This document shows, one piece after another, positions 23,398 to 36,189 of a DNA stretch of 64,000 bases. Source of the stretch: Combretum micranthum. Taxonomy: Eukaryota > Streptophyta > Magnoliopsida > Myrtales > Combretaceae. Position 1 is the stretch's first letter, and each line of letters begins with the position of its first letter. The notes under the pieces are model-generated. The model did not search any database, was not told where the DNA came from, and was given only the letters and a program-made list of their open reading frames with translations. Where the stretch lies: NCBI GenBank assembly GCA_024138025.1, contig JAMXBD010000114.1, positions 682,001 through 746,000 of the forward strand. Reading direction: 5' to 3'. Position numbers and translations under genes: made by a program.

Positions 23398-23618
23398 GGG
23401 TATGTTTGGCTGGTTTGTTTTTTATTTATATTTGTATCCGTGTCAAAATGATATGTGTAAATATATCCAATTTATATTTATATTTTATCTATATTTGATC
23501 TTTTTATAAGAATTGCTAATTTTTTTAATTTGTGTATATTTCTTGATAAATAATTTGTTAGAAAAAAATTTTAAAAAAAATGTTTGTATTTACCAAAAAA
23601 AGCTAGCCAAATAGATCC
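23398..23618. mobile_element. MITE family 1, well-preserved copy
   Basis: Left end GGGTATGTTTGGCTGG, right end AGCTAGCCAAATAGATCC. The body closely matches 10788-11028. Flanks TTATAATT and TATAATAT share TATAAT, so a target duplication is possible but slightly out of register. Confidence 0.7.
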
Positions 23619-24159
23619 TATAATATTTCTTCATATAAATAAAAAAAAATTTACAAGAAGATAAAGATAATAAATTAAAGTAAATATTTAATGATTAGGC
23701 AATGTGTAAATCCTTATAGAATTTATGTGTAGAATCAGGTTTGCTATATGTTTCATATTAGATCCAAAATTCAATGCTAAACACTAGAGGATTTTTTAAC
23801 TGATGGAGTGGATTAACTATCCTATAATGACTTGTTGATTGCATCTTAAAGCACATGCCGGCATCATATAAGTTTTATTTCCACTTGTCATATTCTATTA
23901 GTGGAGAGTGGAGAAGATGTAACCATTGATCTCCTTTTCATTCATCCCTAGAAATACTGTGCCCTTTGTATTAATTGTTTTCAAATATTTTTAATTTTAA
24001 AATTACAATAAATATTTAAAATTATAACATATCCGGAAATTCAAAATCATTGAGGTCAAACACAATTCTGTAAGAAAAATTATAAATGTCTAAAAGATCT
24101 ATAAAAATAAAGACATTTACAAATAATTGTTGGACCGTGACGAGTAACGAAGGGCAAAT

Positions 24160-24381
24160 GGGACTATTTGGATTAATTGGTTTTCATCATTATCTTATAT
24201 ATATTTAAATTTATATTTATATCTAATATGAATCTTACATATATCTAATCAATTTGAACTGTTTAAAAGTAAAAATATTTATTTTTATTTATATCTATCT
24301 TTTTATAAACAATCGTTTGAAAATAATAAAAAAATATGGTAAAAGCGACAAAAAAAAAAAAAAGAAAAAACAAATGGAGCC
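24160..24381. mobile_element. MITE family 1, diverged copy
   Basis: Left end GGGACTATTTGGATTA, right end AACAAATGGAGCC. Central ATCTATCTTTTTATAAACAA and CGTTTGAAAAT are as in the family. Confidence 0.55.
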
Positions 24382-24660
24382 TAAAATACGATAATCTGAC
24401 CGATAAACAGTGAGGACGCGGAATTAATTTGTGGCTTTAGATGCCTTTGTACTTTTCAAAAATATTGCGTGGAAGACTTGGAATTTTGCGGGGTTGATTT
24501 TTGATGATTCCGAAGTCTTTTGAGGGGACCCTGTTGTCCCATGGGCGGGGCCGGTATTGACGATGTCAATTGTCAGGAAGGAAACAAGGTGGAACATGGA
24601 AGGCAGCGGAGCGGAAATTACTAGATGTAGTTCAAATAAGCTTATAATTTGTATCCGAAC
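24382..24660. other. Less AT-rich single-copy-looking stretch, function unknown
   Basis: This block between MITEs is visibly richer in G and C than its surroundings. The minus strand is open for 81 codons (24669-24424), but the peptide matches nothing I know and lacks motifs. It may be a remnant of a gene. Confidence 0.25.
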
Positions 24661-25524
24661 TTTGTTCATTTTTATGATTAATTATTTAAAATTTATGTAT
24701 CAATTTAATACCTAAATTTTATCCATTTTTATGATTAACAATTTTATTTAAGTAATATAAATGAACTTAAAAAGTTTAAGTATAATAAGTTGGCATTTTT
24801 AAATTTTAGGTAGTTAATTACATAATTGATAAAGTTGAAATACTAAATGTGACATTATCTTTCATATAATTTGATTCATACTAGGCAGTTTAAAGGATCA
24901 CATATTGCAAAGAATAAATGTTACATTTGGTATTAAACTGTGTTTATTTTTATAGGGCACTACCTAAAGTTTAAATATATTTATTTATTATCAATAAGCT
25001 TTTTGAGTTCATTAATCCTACCTCAATAACATACTTAAAAGTAAAATCTAGTAAGGCTTAAATTGACACATTTAAATTTATGCAGTTAATTGCATAAATA
25101 AACAAATTTTATGTATTAAATGTGGCAATTACCTTATTGCAAAATGACCATCTATATCTTTTTTGTATATATATATATGTATAAATATCTTCAAATCTTT
25201 TACTAGAATGATGACTCGTGTTAGCGGGTCACAATTTTATTTTTATTGAGTAAATGTCACATTTCGTACCAGAATTTTATTGAAATGTACAATTAATTAC
25301 ATAAAATTTACGCAAACTTTTAAAGTTTATTTGTAATTTTAAGATAACGTGGTTAATTGTAAAAAAAAAAAGTAAATTTTAGATAGCTAATTATACCAAG
25401 TTAAAAATTTAGATAATTAGTCACAAAAATGAGTAAGTTTATGAATGAAATTATTACTTTTAAATTTTAAATAATTAATTGTAAAGATAGTGAAATTTCA
25501 AGTGCCAAAATTCACAATCACCCC
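24641..25524. repeat. Cluster of three related MITE-like units
   Basis: Three neighbouring units (about 24641-24861, 24911-25134 and 25249-25524) share ends of the type AATGTYACATTTGGTAYYAA and the reverse, for example TTAAATGTGGCAATTACC. They also share inner motifs (AATTGCATA, AATTTTAGGTAGTTAATT). The ends resemble those of the larger element at 9248-11459, so these may be its deletion derivatives. Confidence 0.55.
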
Positions 25525-26099
25525 ATTTTTATTTGTGTTTAGTTTGCGCAAGTTTCAAAGACACGTGATATTGATATGTAATAAGAAATGATTATCACAA
25601 AAATGTATTTGTTTATATTATAATCGTCCTTTTGCATACTTTCTGTCGTACTTTGTATCATTATTTTTTTCTGATGCATAGTTTATACGCAGGTGATGTA
25701 ACTTTTAATATCCCTAGATTTTGTATAATTTATATGTAAATAATAGAGCTTTTCGTATTGATAGTATTTCATTTGTATTCTGAGTAATGCATTTTTTAAC
25801 GACATATATAAAGTGGAACATATAATAAATTTTGATATAATTATAAAATAGAATAAATCTTATACTTATAATAATATTAAAATATATATTGTTAACTTAT
25901 TTATTGTGTTCACCAAGTAAGTGCTTTCTCCTTACTCTTTTCTTAAAATAAACATATAAATTTCATAAGAGTTGAAATATCCTAATTGTGTTTTAAAAAT
26001 TAATAAATTATAAAGAGTGACAATTTAGTAATAATAAGATTTTAAGTAAGGACATAAGAGTAATTTTTGTACCCTTTAAAAGATACATTGTGGCTAAAA

Positions 26100-27900
26100 A
26101 CTTTAAATAAAGTTTGAGATTTCTATAAGCACCTAATGCCCTCTTAAGTACGTATAGAGGAAAGACAGTTTCCTTCTCCCTCTCAACATTTCTTTACCAA
26201 TCTTGAGGAAATTCAACGAGATTTATGATAAGTTATCGTTCCTCTTAAGATATTTCACTATTTTAGACAACTTAGAATAGGGAATGATAAAATATCATGA
26301 TTATAATGTGAATAACCCAATCATACAGTGGTAGCCCCTATTGTGAGGGAATTCTACAAGGATCCAAAGAAGAAAGGGTTGTTATGGAATAAACATATGG
26401 GAATTTGCGTGGACACAAAAGAAACACAAAAGGTAATGTAATTCCTAAGTATTTTGTATTTGACCATGAGTGTTTAATGTAATAAAGGAAGGTGACGTAT
26501 GTTTTGCTATGGTTTTGGGGTTAAAATATGTTTACGGAAGTGTTAAAGTAATGATATAGACTTAAGAAAAAGTTTAAGCAAGTGTTGGCACAAAAATAAG
26601 AGGAAAATTGAGCAATAAGGTATTTTCTAGACGTACAAGGCTTTATACACGGTCCTGTGTTTCAAGCCGTATACCTTTATGAGTGGCAAAATTGCATTTT
26701 GCAGAAAAATACAACTAATAAACATCTACATGTACGAAGTAGTATTTCTCTCAATAGTTTTTAACAAAAAGAGACTAGCAAATAACATGGCATATACACG
26801 ATCTTTGTGTTCTTGCCCGTGATTTTCTTTGTGAATTTTTTAATCTTCTCCTAGAAAAGAAAAAGGAGCGACATGAAGTCGTGTTCCTCCCATATACCCT
26901 CCTATATTAGCCGGGTACCTGCTTGTTGACCTTTTTATGACCTATTTTCTTTGCTTAAGTGATACATAACCTATACCCACTTGTATACTAGTTTACGTAC
27001 ATTACAACACCTTTAAATTCACCTTTTTCTTGCCTAAAAATAACTAGGACTCGTTAAACTCTTTCTTTAGGATTTAGGTATACTTTAAGGTCATATGAAC
27101 ATAGGTAGCAACGGAGTGTGACAGAGAGTGACAGGAATATAATGAGAATTTAAGTTAAACATATAAAGTTTGTAAACAACTTATGTATATCTAATTCAAG
27201 TAGTAGATATTGGTTTTGGAACGAAACAACTTCCAAGTACGTGTACTACTTTGTTTGTTGCTTATGCTTGTTAGGTTAGAAACTCAAATTGACTAGTCAA
27301 ATATCCATCCATTAAGTTTGAGTGTTGCATGCGCTTGGTTGTGGTTAGTATATCGAAAGTACCAGTGATACTAACATGGTACCCCAATGATCCTTATGTG
27401 ATGCTGTTCCTAGTGGAGTCGCACCGGGAGATAATTATGGATAGATTTAGAATTTGACTCATGGACTCTTGGATGTTAGGAAGTACCCAACATCATATAT
27501 ACGTATTATATATAAATTGTGTTCTCGAAATACTGAGTTATCTCTATGTTGATTGCTGAACTTAAATTAAAGATAATAATCTGTTGCTTGATGCATTAAA
27601 ATGAGAATTGTATGTGATTCATTTGTGTGTGATTACTCATGTGTGCTTGAGGTAGTACTGTACGAAGCTCCAGCTCACTTTTCTCTTTTTCAAGTACAGG
27701 TAACAATTGTGTAAGACATTGTAACATAGTTACTATTAGTTAGTGGACTCAGAATGCCACCAGCAGTAAAGTCTCTCTAAGTGATGCTAAGAGAACATAT
27801 GAAGATTAATGGAAAGGAGAGACTTTAATCATATAAAGTTAGTCTGTCGGATATTAGGAGCTTAATGTTTACCAGATTAACTTTTAGAGGTAATTATATT
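26100..27900 (+). other. LTR-like sequence, no coding region
   Basis: The stretch contains GCTCCAGCTCACTTTTCTC followed by a CAG/GTAACA junction (about 27668-27705), and GTGGAGTCGCACCGGGAGAT (about 27413-27432). These remind me of long chromovirus LTRs. I could not find both ends, a primer-binding site or a partner, so the call is weak. Confidence 0.3.
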
Positions 27901-27992
27901 AAGAGGTAATTATAGTCTTTATAGAATTGGAATAATGGATGTCAATTTAACTCATATAATCACTAGTAAATATTTATGTGTTGATCATTAAG

Positions 27993-28355
27993 ATGAATTA
28001 CACCAGAAGGTCCCAAACATTTGGGAGTAAGTTCATTTAAGGTCCTAACGTTTCGAGTGGTTAAAAAGAGATCCCAATGTTTGGGGGTAAGTTCATTTAA
28101 GATCCAATGTTTGAAGAAGTGAGTCAGTTTGGGTTCCAAAGACAAGTGCCAGCATAAGAGAATATTTAATCAAAACTCAGAAGACTCTTCTCCTATTGAC
28201 ATGTGTCCTTGAGGACCAAACTGACCCACTTCTTCAAACATTGGAACCTTAAATAAACTTAATCCCAAATATTGGGACCTTTTTTTAATCACTCAAAACG
28301 TTGAGACCTTAAATAAACTTATTCCTAAACATTGTGACATTCTGGTGTAATTTAC
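27993..28355. mobile_element. MITE family 2, well-preserved copy
   Basis: Left end ATGAATTACACCAGAAGGTC, right end TTCTGGTGTAATTTACC, clearly inverted. Most of the element folds back: GTAAGTTCATTTAAGGTCC on the left pairs with similar AAATAAACTTA blocks on the right. Confidence 0.75.
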
Positions 28356-29878
28356 CTTTCATTATTATTATTATTATAAGTGTGAAACCAAATAATATTT
28401 GGAGTTATTAACACATGGGTGTCTTTGGAGTATTTACTATATTTATTACAGTTGTAGTAGGTTTTGAGCCTTTACTTGTCAATATATGATATGAATACAT
28501 GACGTGTTGTAATTCGCCCTACATACTCATTCACTTCGTTGAATGAATAAAACTGTAAGGGAATTCCTATTACAGAGAAATTAAGTAGAGTTGTAATAGG
28601 ACTTTTCTTTATTGTTTTTTTATTTAAATGATGATATTTTGAAAAAAAAAGATAGTTATAAATATTAAATTGGTATCCATAAGCTTGAATAAAGAATGAC
28701 TATTCAATGTTTTGTATAATAGGGATCCATTATGGAATCATTATTCAATGAACTAAATGTTGTAATAGTTATCCATAAGGAATAAGGTTGTAATTGAATT
28801 GCAATTATAGTGAAGTGAATAAGTAGTCAAGGCGTTACTATAGTATTAAGGTCTACAAGTTCATTCAACGTATAAAATATTTAGTTCTTTTATCCTCACC
28901 TTTTAGAAACAAAACCTGTAAGTTTATTAAATAATATAAAACTAATATAATTTGAATTATGAACTTTTAATAATAAAAACTTTGATTATAAACACTGATT
29001 ATGAACTGATAGTCTAAAATACACTCTAACTCTCATTAAACATTGAACATAGATAAGATAATTAAGTAGTTATCTTTAGGGTATAATGCACTAAATTCCT
29101 TGATATTGCTAACTAAATTAGTTTTTTTTTTTTTTTGTATTTTTTTGTTGCCATCTCTCATCAAAATTAGTTTTTGTTAAAATCAACACCAAAAAGCATT
29201 AACTCACCTCTCGCATAGCGATAACATTTTGCTAATCATTTAAAAAAAAAAAAGACTAATTCAAAGAAACATCTTTAGCTTAAATCCATTTAATATAAGC
29301 TACAATGCTACATACCCACTTAAGCCTTTTACCTAAACTAAATTACGAACATAAATACCCAAAACTTTTCACTAATCATGGAAAAAACTAGACTAGAGAA
29401 AGAGTTTGTGTGGATACTAAAACAATGGGTAAGTGGTATTACTCTTAAGTTTTAGCTAAATTCATCTCCTCAACTACTAATCCAACTACTAGTAAAGTAT
29501 ATAGGGTTCTGGAGCTAAATAAATAGCAAAAATATGATAGGTAACGTTTAGATTTTTACTTAAATGGCTTTTATTCAGTCTAACTCATAATGGGACTTCA
29601 AATGGATTAAGTTGCACTTTACCTAACCAAAGTCAAGTAGAAAACATGCGACCCAGGCAAAGAGAGTCCAATCGACCAAAGTGACACTGCATTCCACTAA
29701 AATTGATGTAACAAATTCAAGTCATCATAGCATAAAGCTTTGGTCGATCAAAGTGACACTTAGTTGGCCAAGCCAAAAGAGCTTTAATTCTTCAACTTTG
29801 AAGGATAGAGTTTGTTTTAATGAAGTTGTGCTTTGTTGAACTAGAATCTTTTGTTCCAAGCATGTTAAGCATTTGAGT

Positions 29879-29940
29879 AGGGGGTATGTGGTGTGTGGTG
29901 GGGGGTATGGGGTATATGGTGGGGTATGTAGGGTTGAGAG
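29879..29940 (+). repeat. G/T-rich GGGGTATG-type tract
   Basis: About 60 bases of GGGGTATGTGGTGTG-like units. Confidence 0.7.
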
Positions 29941-30024
29941 GAAGTGGACGTCTAAATCCAATTCAATTCTTTAAGCATTTATTTTGATCTTTTGTGGCAA
30001 AATTTTAAGTGCTTGCAAAAGTAA

Positions 30025-30078
30025 GTAAGTAAGTAAGTATGTATGCATAGACATACACACACACACGCGCACGCACTA
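30025..30078. repeat. (AAGT)n followed by (AC)n microsatellites
   Basis: About five GTAA/GTAT units, then an ACACAC run with CACGCG variants. Confidence 0.85.
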
Positions 30079-30802
30079 CAAATACATGACATAATCACTA
30101 AATCGGTAAAACCTAAGTCCACACATGTTCCAAAAAGAAAAGAAACATAAAATAATATAAATGTTATTTATTATGAAAATATGAAATATAAATAAACATA
30201 ACATATAAATAATGGAAAAAAATTAAAAGAGGTAAATAATAGTTAATAAGTAGAAATCATTTATTATTTATTACAACATTTATTGTGTTGTAGATAAATA
30301 AACATAATTTTAAGAACATGTATGACATTTTTATGTATAATTCCACCAAAATAACAATCTCACTTTTAAATGGACTTCATTTCCTTTTGTAATCTTTTTA
30401 GAGTATTACTTCAATCCTATATTACTAATATTTTGACTCGGATGCGATGTACTTGTGCATAAATACAATATATATATATATCCTTGATAGTTTCATATGA
30501 ACTCAAGCTAATTTTCATTTTATGTTTATATTTTTATTTTAAATAAATTCTTTTTCTAATTTATTGATAAAAAATTGTTAGGTTAAAAAAGAGGGAAAAG
30601 TTAATGAAATCATGATTTTATTTAGGTTTAATAACTTAAATATAACTTGAATTTTTTTTTGACCAAAGACTAAAGGGGAGTTGGAGGAAAGGGGAAACCC
30701 ATGTCAAAACATCTAACGCGAGTGTTCAACATGAGACCTTCATCCTTCAGACTTTAAAGACACACACTCACATACCCACTACCGATATGGGACTAAGAAC
30801 CC

Positions 30803-31994
30803 CAATTAACTACCTATACTTTTAAACGATCAATTTACTACCTAATTCAACTTTTCATGGTTAATTTTACTGCATCTGGGAACTGTGGTAATTTGTCATC
30901 CCGACTAGATATTTCTACAAATATAATTGAATGAGATGTATCAATTTTAATTGAAAAATAACTATTTTCTTAAAATTTATAGAAAGAATAGAAAAATTAA
31001 AAAGAAAAAAGAAAAGGAAAGAAAAGATTTGGAAAAAATCAATGAGAACATTCATCTTCTTCCTCACAAACATTCATCTTTGTTGAGTTCAAATAGACAC
31101 ACTCTAACTCATTAGACCATGCCAATCTCCATTGGTAAACATTTCTTCCCCATTTAAATTGCAAAATTTCCACAATGCCCAAAGCCACGAACATCAAACC
31201 TACCTTCTCACCAAGTCACACCTTGACCCCATCCATCGACCGAATACCCCTTCTTTACACAACTCACCATTTCTAAATATAAATCCACTCATTAAAGCCA
31301 CCTTCAAGCTCGACCTACCAAATAAACCTTCACCATCAAACCTTCGATATTGCTTTTGTCGGAGGTGATGACAATGATGTAGGGGGGTTTTGCCAGCTAA
31401 TTGGGGTTTATGGTTCATTAAAGGACAGAATGTATTTTTTTAGGGTCTTGGATTTTAGTGTTTTGAAGGAGGGTTTAAAAGGGTTGAGAGCAATGTCGAT
31501 GAAGGTTTATGAATGGGCCTCATTGTTGGGATAGGTTGGAGTTGTAGAGAGAGCATTGGAGTTATATGTATGTGTTTTGTGTTTTAATTTGACTTTCGTG
31601 CTCTACACTATCAAGATAATGAGAATAAGATGGAGTAAGAGGAGGGTGCTTGGTAGTGGAGATGGAGACAGAGTGAAGTGGTTGTTCATCATTATCTTAA
31701 AGATCTTTTCATTTTCTTTGATTTTGACTTTTTGAGTGGAAAATTCAAGATAGCATCGGAGAATGGAAAATTCAAATTCTTTAGTTTGACATATTAATTT
31801 TCAATACATAAAATAAAAAAAAAAAAGCGGTCTACAATAGTTTTAAAGTTGCAATAGACATATGCCGTTAGGCAATAAAAGGATTTCACCATGTAGGAGG
31901 ACGGAGTTAACACTATTAGCAGAGGTAGTTTATATGTCATTGAAAAGTTATCTGAAGTAGTAAATTGATAGTTAGAAGTATAGATAATTAATTG
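30803..31994. mobile_element. Terminal-inverted-repeat element with gene-like interior
   Basis: Left arm CAATTAACTACCTATACTTT, ATCAATTTACTACCTAATTC and AACTTTTCATGG. The reverse complement of the right arm reads CAATTAATTATCTATACTTC, ATCAATTTACTACTTCAGAT and AACTTTTCAATG. The arms are at least 60 bases long. No target duplication could be settled. The inside (31080-31570) is less AT-rich and gene-like, so this may be a Pack-MULE-type capture. Confidence 0.55.
31080..31640 (+). pseudogene. Possible captured gene fragment, unidentified
   Basis: Plus-strand codons from 31370 on read DVGGFCQLIGVYGSLKDRM, then a stretch rich in Leu/Lys, then VERALELYVCVL. The last has a PPR-like feel (A-L-E-L-Y) but is too short to assign. 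Upstream frames from 31132 are proline-rich and unrecognised. An internal stop interrupts the reading near 31530. The segment lies wholly inside the inverted-repeat element. Confidence 0.2.
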
Positions 31995-32404
31995 CTCTTT
32001 TGGAAAGATTTAAGTAGTATTTAGGTTATTAACCCTTTTATTTATCATAAATATCATCTTTGAGAACTTCTATAGTCTCATTGACAAGGGAGAATTTCTA
32101 CAGTCTCGTCGATGGACTGTCTAATCAACCATCTATCTGTTAAAATAAATATAGTAACTGGAATATCAACTATTTTAGTGGTTTGATCATGGTTTGGTAT
32201 GATGTGAGTCGTTGGATAGTAATGGGACCATAGAAGTTTCTTTAATGAGGCCATCCAATCAATCATCTGACCATTACAAGAGATATAGTAAGTGAAATAT
32301 TAAACATTTCAATGGCATAACCATGATTGACTATAAATGTAAGCCTTTAAATAACTGATGAGATCGATCTAGTTAAAAAACATAACAGGACCATAAGATT
32401 TTCC

Positions 32405-34210
32405 ATCATCTTTATAGTAAACTATTACTCAAAGACTATTTAGTAATTGTAGCGTTTTAAGTTTAAAAGATTACCTTTCCATTAATTTCATTCCCTTCAC
32501 ATTCTTTATTTTCAAATCAATGGAGAAAAAGCAGGATTTTCCTCATTTTCTTTCCTTTTTAATTCTATCTTCTCCTTTTTTTTTTTTTTTTGTCAATCTT
32601 ATTCTTCATTCTTTTCAAACATAGTATAATGGTTGTTGCATTTCATTTTATATTTTATTATAATTTTGGTTTTTGTATTAATTTCAAGGTTGCTCAAACG
32701 ATCTTACGAAGTAGGGGTAGACAAAAAAATCAACCAAATTGAATCAATATGTAATCGAACTAAACTAAACCAAACTAAAAATATGATTATTTTAATAATT
32801 TGATTTAAAAAATTCTCAATACGAACCAATCTATAAATTTATGGTTGGTTGAAGAGATAAACCGAACCAATCAGTAAAACCGAACCGAACCCAATCATTT
32901 TAGAGAATTATAAAAATATTTTACTTTTAAATATAAATTTTGTTATGATGGTTTAGCAAATGCCATATATGTTCTTATGATTTTATTATGATATTTATTA
33001 TAAGATGAATATTGATTAATATTATCTTATTTCTTTTTTAAAATTCTTTTTTAGGTATAAGATATATTCTTTAGTTGGTAGCTTCATTTTTTTTGTTAAT
33101 CATTTAATGTTTATACTCTGTATAGTATGAATTTTGTTATTTGGTAATAAATCTTGTTATTTATTAATTGTTTGTTATATTTTATTAGCATATCATTTTT
33201 ATTCGTAGAATGACTTTTGTTAGTAGATTATTATTATTATAATTATTATTTGCCAAATTTGTTAATAGATGGTTAATTGGATATTTTTCAGAGGACTATA
33301 GGTTATAGTTACTGTATATTAGTTAGTGAGTGTACTTTGTTAGTGGATAATTGACTAGTGACTAAATGATTTTATGGAGGACCGTTGATTATGAATGTAA
33401 TGGATTTATGAAGTATTTATTATGATTTACAATTGAACTTTGTAAAGTGGTTTCAATATTTGAATATTTGCACAAATATGAAATATCATAACAAAGGCTT
33501 TTTTTTTTTAAATTAGAATTTTACTTCAATCCGTAATCCAAACCGAATTGAACCATATTTAATGGTTTAAAAATTTTCTAATCCAAATCCATTTGTTATT
33601 TAATAGATTTGTTTAGGGTGAAAAGAAACCTAATCATTAACTTTGATTTGATTTTAGTAAAAACTGAACAAAATCGATTCTTAGTCCCTCCTACTAAAAA
33701 GCCTCTCATGGTACAGGGCACATAATGATTCTTTATAACATAAGTATTATGATAATTGAACGGATTTGATCGTCATAATACGATACTCTGCTAGTTACTT
33801 CCCCATACTAAAAATTCCTCAAGGATCAATGCAATCGCACTTTTCTTAATATATTTATCCCCTCAGTGGATTTTAATATTTTATACGCAACATCTTTTTT
33901 AGATATTAGTATTTTGATTAACTACCATACCCAATTAAGTTTATGACATTCACCATGAGATCCGTCCAGGCCCAAGTTTATAGACCATAAAATTTTATTT
34001 GACTTGTCCACATGGACGTAGCTTACTCTTTGATTGGCCCAAAAAGGGCCCAAACAAAAACTGTTCTTTTATCAAAGAGGACTCACACAGCCTAAAATGT
34101 CAATACAGTCATGGAATTCCCCTAAAGATATTTTTGTCAACAAATTCAACAGAAAAGAAAACCAAAATTCAATCACAAAATCTTTATTACACGCTACATG
34201 AATGAAAACT
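32405..34210 (+). repeat. Segmental duplication, copy 1 (partner 58912-62000)
   Basis: Non-coding blocks appear in the same order and orientation in both copies. Examples are CTATTTAGTAATTGTAG, TGATTTCATTCCCTTCACAT-like, TTCTTTTCAAACATAGTATA, GGTACAGGGCACATAATGA, AATTTTATTTGACTTGTCCA and CATGGAATTCCC, then AAATTCAACAGAAAAGAA. Copy 1 carries the hAT-like element 32712-33693. I recognise no gene in it. Confidence 0.75.
32712..33693. mobile_element. hAT-like non-autonomous element
   Basis: Ends TAGGGGTAGAC and GTCCCTCCTA are inverted. Both arms carry AACCGAACC/TTGGTT-type subterminal repeats. Flanks TTACGAAG (32704-32711) and CTAAAAAG (33694-33701) agree at 5 of 8 positions. The duplicated segment at 58912-62000 lacks the element at the matching place, which independently supports the boundaries. 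Confidence 0.7.
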
Positions 34211-35720
34211 AATTTTTAATGCTCTCATATTAAGATATCATCCTTAAACTAGGATTATTTTTAAGGAAATGGTATAAAGTTACAGGTTTTTATTTTTTAT
34301 TTTTTATTTTTAATGTGTTAAAGATGTCAGCAAATAATTGATGCTATAGTATTAGTCATATATCCTTTTAATGGAGTCGGGGCGACGAATTGTAGTCCGT
34401 CTTTTCAATATTTAAAATTTCAAATTTTGAAGAAGAAGGTAAGAACTAAGAAGGAACTTTTTCCACTTATCGTCATGATCACAATCACGTTCATAAGTTT
34501 GGCTACCTGACCTAACAGGGAAATTTAAAATTTTGGGAATTATAATTTATTAGTTCTTTTCAATAGTTTTCTGTTATATTTGTGAAACTCTATTATTATA
34601 TCTATCGTGGACAATTTATAAGGTGAGCTTAACCTACATGTAGACATCTATAGGTCCATTGTCTAGGCCGGATCCAATTCACCAAAAAAGAAAGGATCTA
34701 GAATCTGTTCCTTGTAGATAACAGGGTGGGTTCAACCTGTGATCCCGGCTAGTTGGGATAGATAAGATCAATCCTCTTTTTTCTTAAAAAAATAAATAAT
34801 CAATTTTTTTTTTAATTTAAAGTAAAATTTCAAGCTTAAAATATAAATTGAGCATAAGAATATTATATTCTATAGCCATTTCATTTAAAACTATTAATGT
34901 GCAATTATCCATAAATAAACACATCCTTTTGAGTTGAAATATTAACAATTTAAGACTAGATTAACAGTCTAACATAGTAGAGTTTACAAAAGAAAAGGAA
35001 GTGACACATTGTTTAAAAGTGGTATTCCTCTCAAGATCTATGTATAAAGCATGATATATGTTTTTAAGTTATATTTTATTACATATTGTTATTAACAACG
35101 CATTAAATGTTTGTAAATAGATAATAATTTTTATTCAAATGGAAAATAGTCTAAACATTATATGTTACTTTTTTTTTTAAACTTTTCTTTATTTTATTTT
35201 TAATTTTGTTTTCATTTCTTATATTTATAATGATGAGTTTGCCTAATAGCCTCAGGACTCATGACAAAAAAATTTAATTCTTTTTCCATTACAAAGCATA
35301 ATAAATATTATCCTGACGATTATGATCTACATTCCAATCAAACAACCAAAGATAACCTAGCAAAATGTGAGACCCACTCATAGGAACCACGTCCCATATC
35401 ACTTTACTGGTACACTGGTTAGGAAGTGATATAGGAGCAAATACCTATTTAGTCACATGCATGGACTCCTTATCATTAATCTAATGTAAAAGATACGGTT
35501 ATGGGTGTGCCGAAGTTAGAAGTTGCAACTTGTCAACTAAGTGGAGTAAAATCTTAATCAAATTTCATATCCTTTAAATGGTTGTGTATCATCTAGTATC
35601 TATATACTTGATGGAATGACTTATAAAAGTATGGAGTAAGGGCTCCTATGAGATTCGTGACAAAATCTCTAGAGCACTTATAAATAATTAGGCACGCGTA
35701 TGGCCTATTAGCGTAAATAT
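34210..35720. other. Intergenic, no gene seen
   Basis: AT-rich, with no motif that I can assign. Confidence 0.5.
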
Positions 35721-35724
35721 AAAA

Positions 35725-35945
35725 TTTTGTTACAATAAAATAACAATTGGAGGAATATATAAATATATAATAATAGATATAAATTATCACTATTTCTAAA
35801 CTAATATTACTTCTAATGACAAATTTATTTTGTGATGGTAACTAGTATATATTATGACAAAATTGCTTCTAAAAATATCATATAATTATATGTAGTGGCA
35901 AGAAAACTTAGTAATGGAATATTTTTGTCATAATATGTTTATTAT
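35725..35945 (+). repeat. Inverted-repeat arm, left
   Basis: It matches the reverse complement of 39795-40000 over about 200 bases. The match includes AATATTACTTCTAATGACAA, TTTATTTTGTGATGGTAA-like sequence and CATATAATTATATGTAGTG. Confidence 0.75.
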
Positions 35946-36189
35946 ACTGGCGGCAAAAATATTGTGGAAAAATTTATAATGAGAGGCCATGATAAAGTCC
36001 TTTTTATCACTTAATTTTCGCTAGTTTCATATGTTGTGATTAACACTTTAATGTCTGTCACAAGTTTACTTTTTTATTAGGTTTGAAGTGGCAAATTCTT
36101 TTTTTTTTTTTTAAACAATTGGAGCTCCATTTGTGACAAAATTCTAATTATATAAAATAATTTTATTACTTTACACATAACTTCTCTTA

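Larger units (their letters stand above)
28356..30800. other. Intergenic, AT-rich, no gene seen
   Basis: Only microsatellites and the G/T-rich tract stand out. 30655-30800 is a more even stretch with GATATGGGACTAAGAACCCC, a common plant repeat phrase. Confidence 0.5.
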
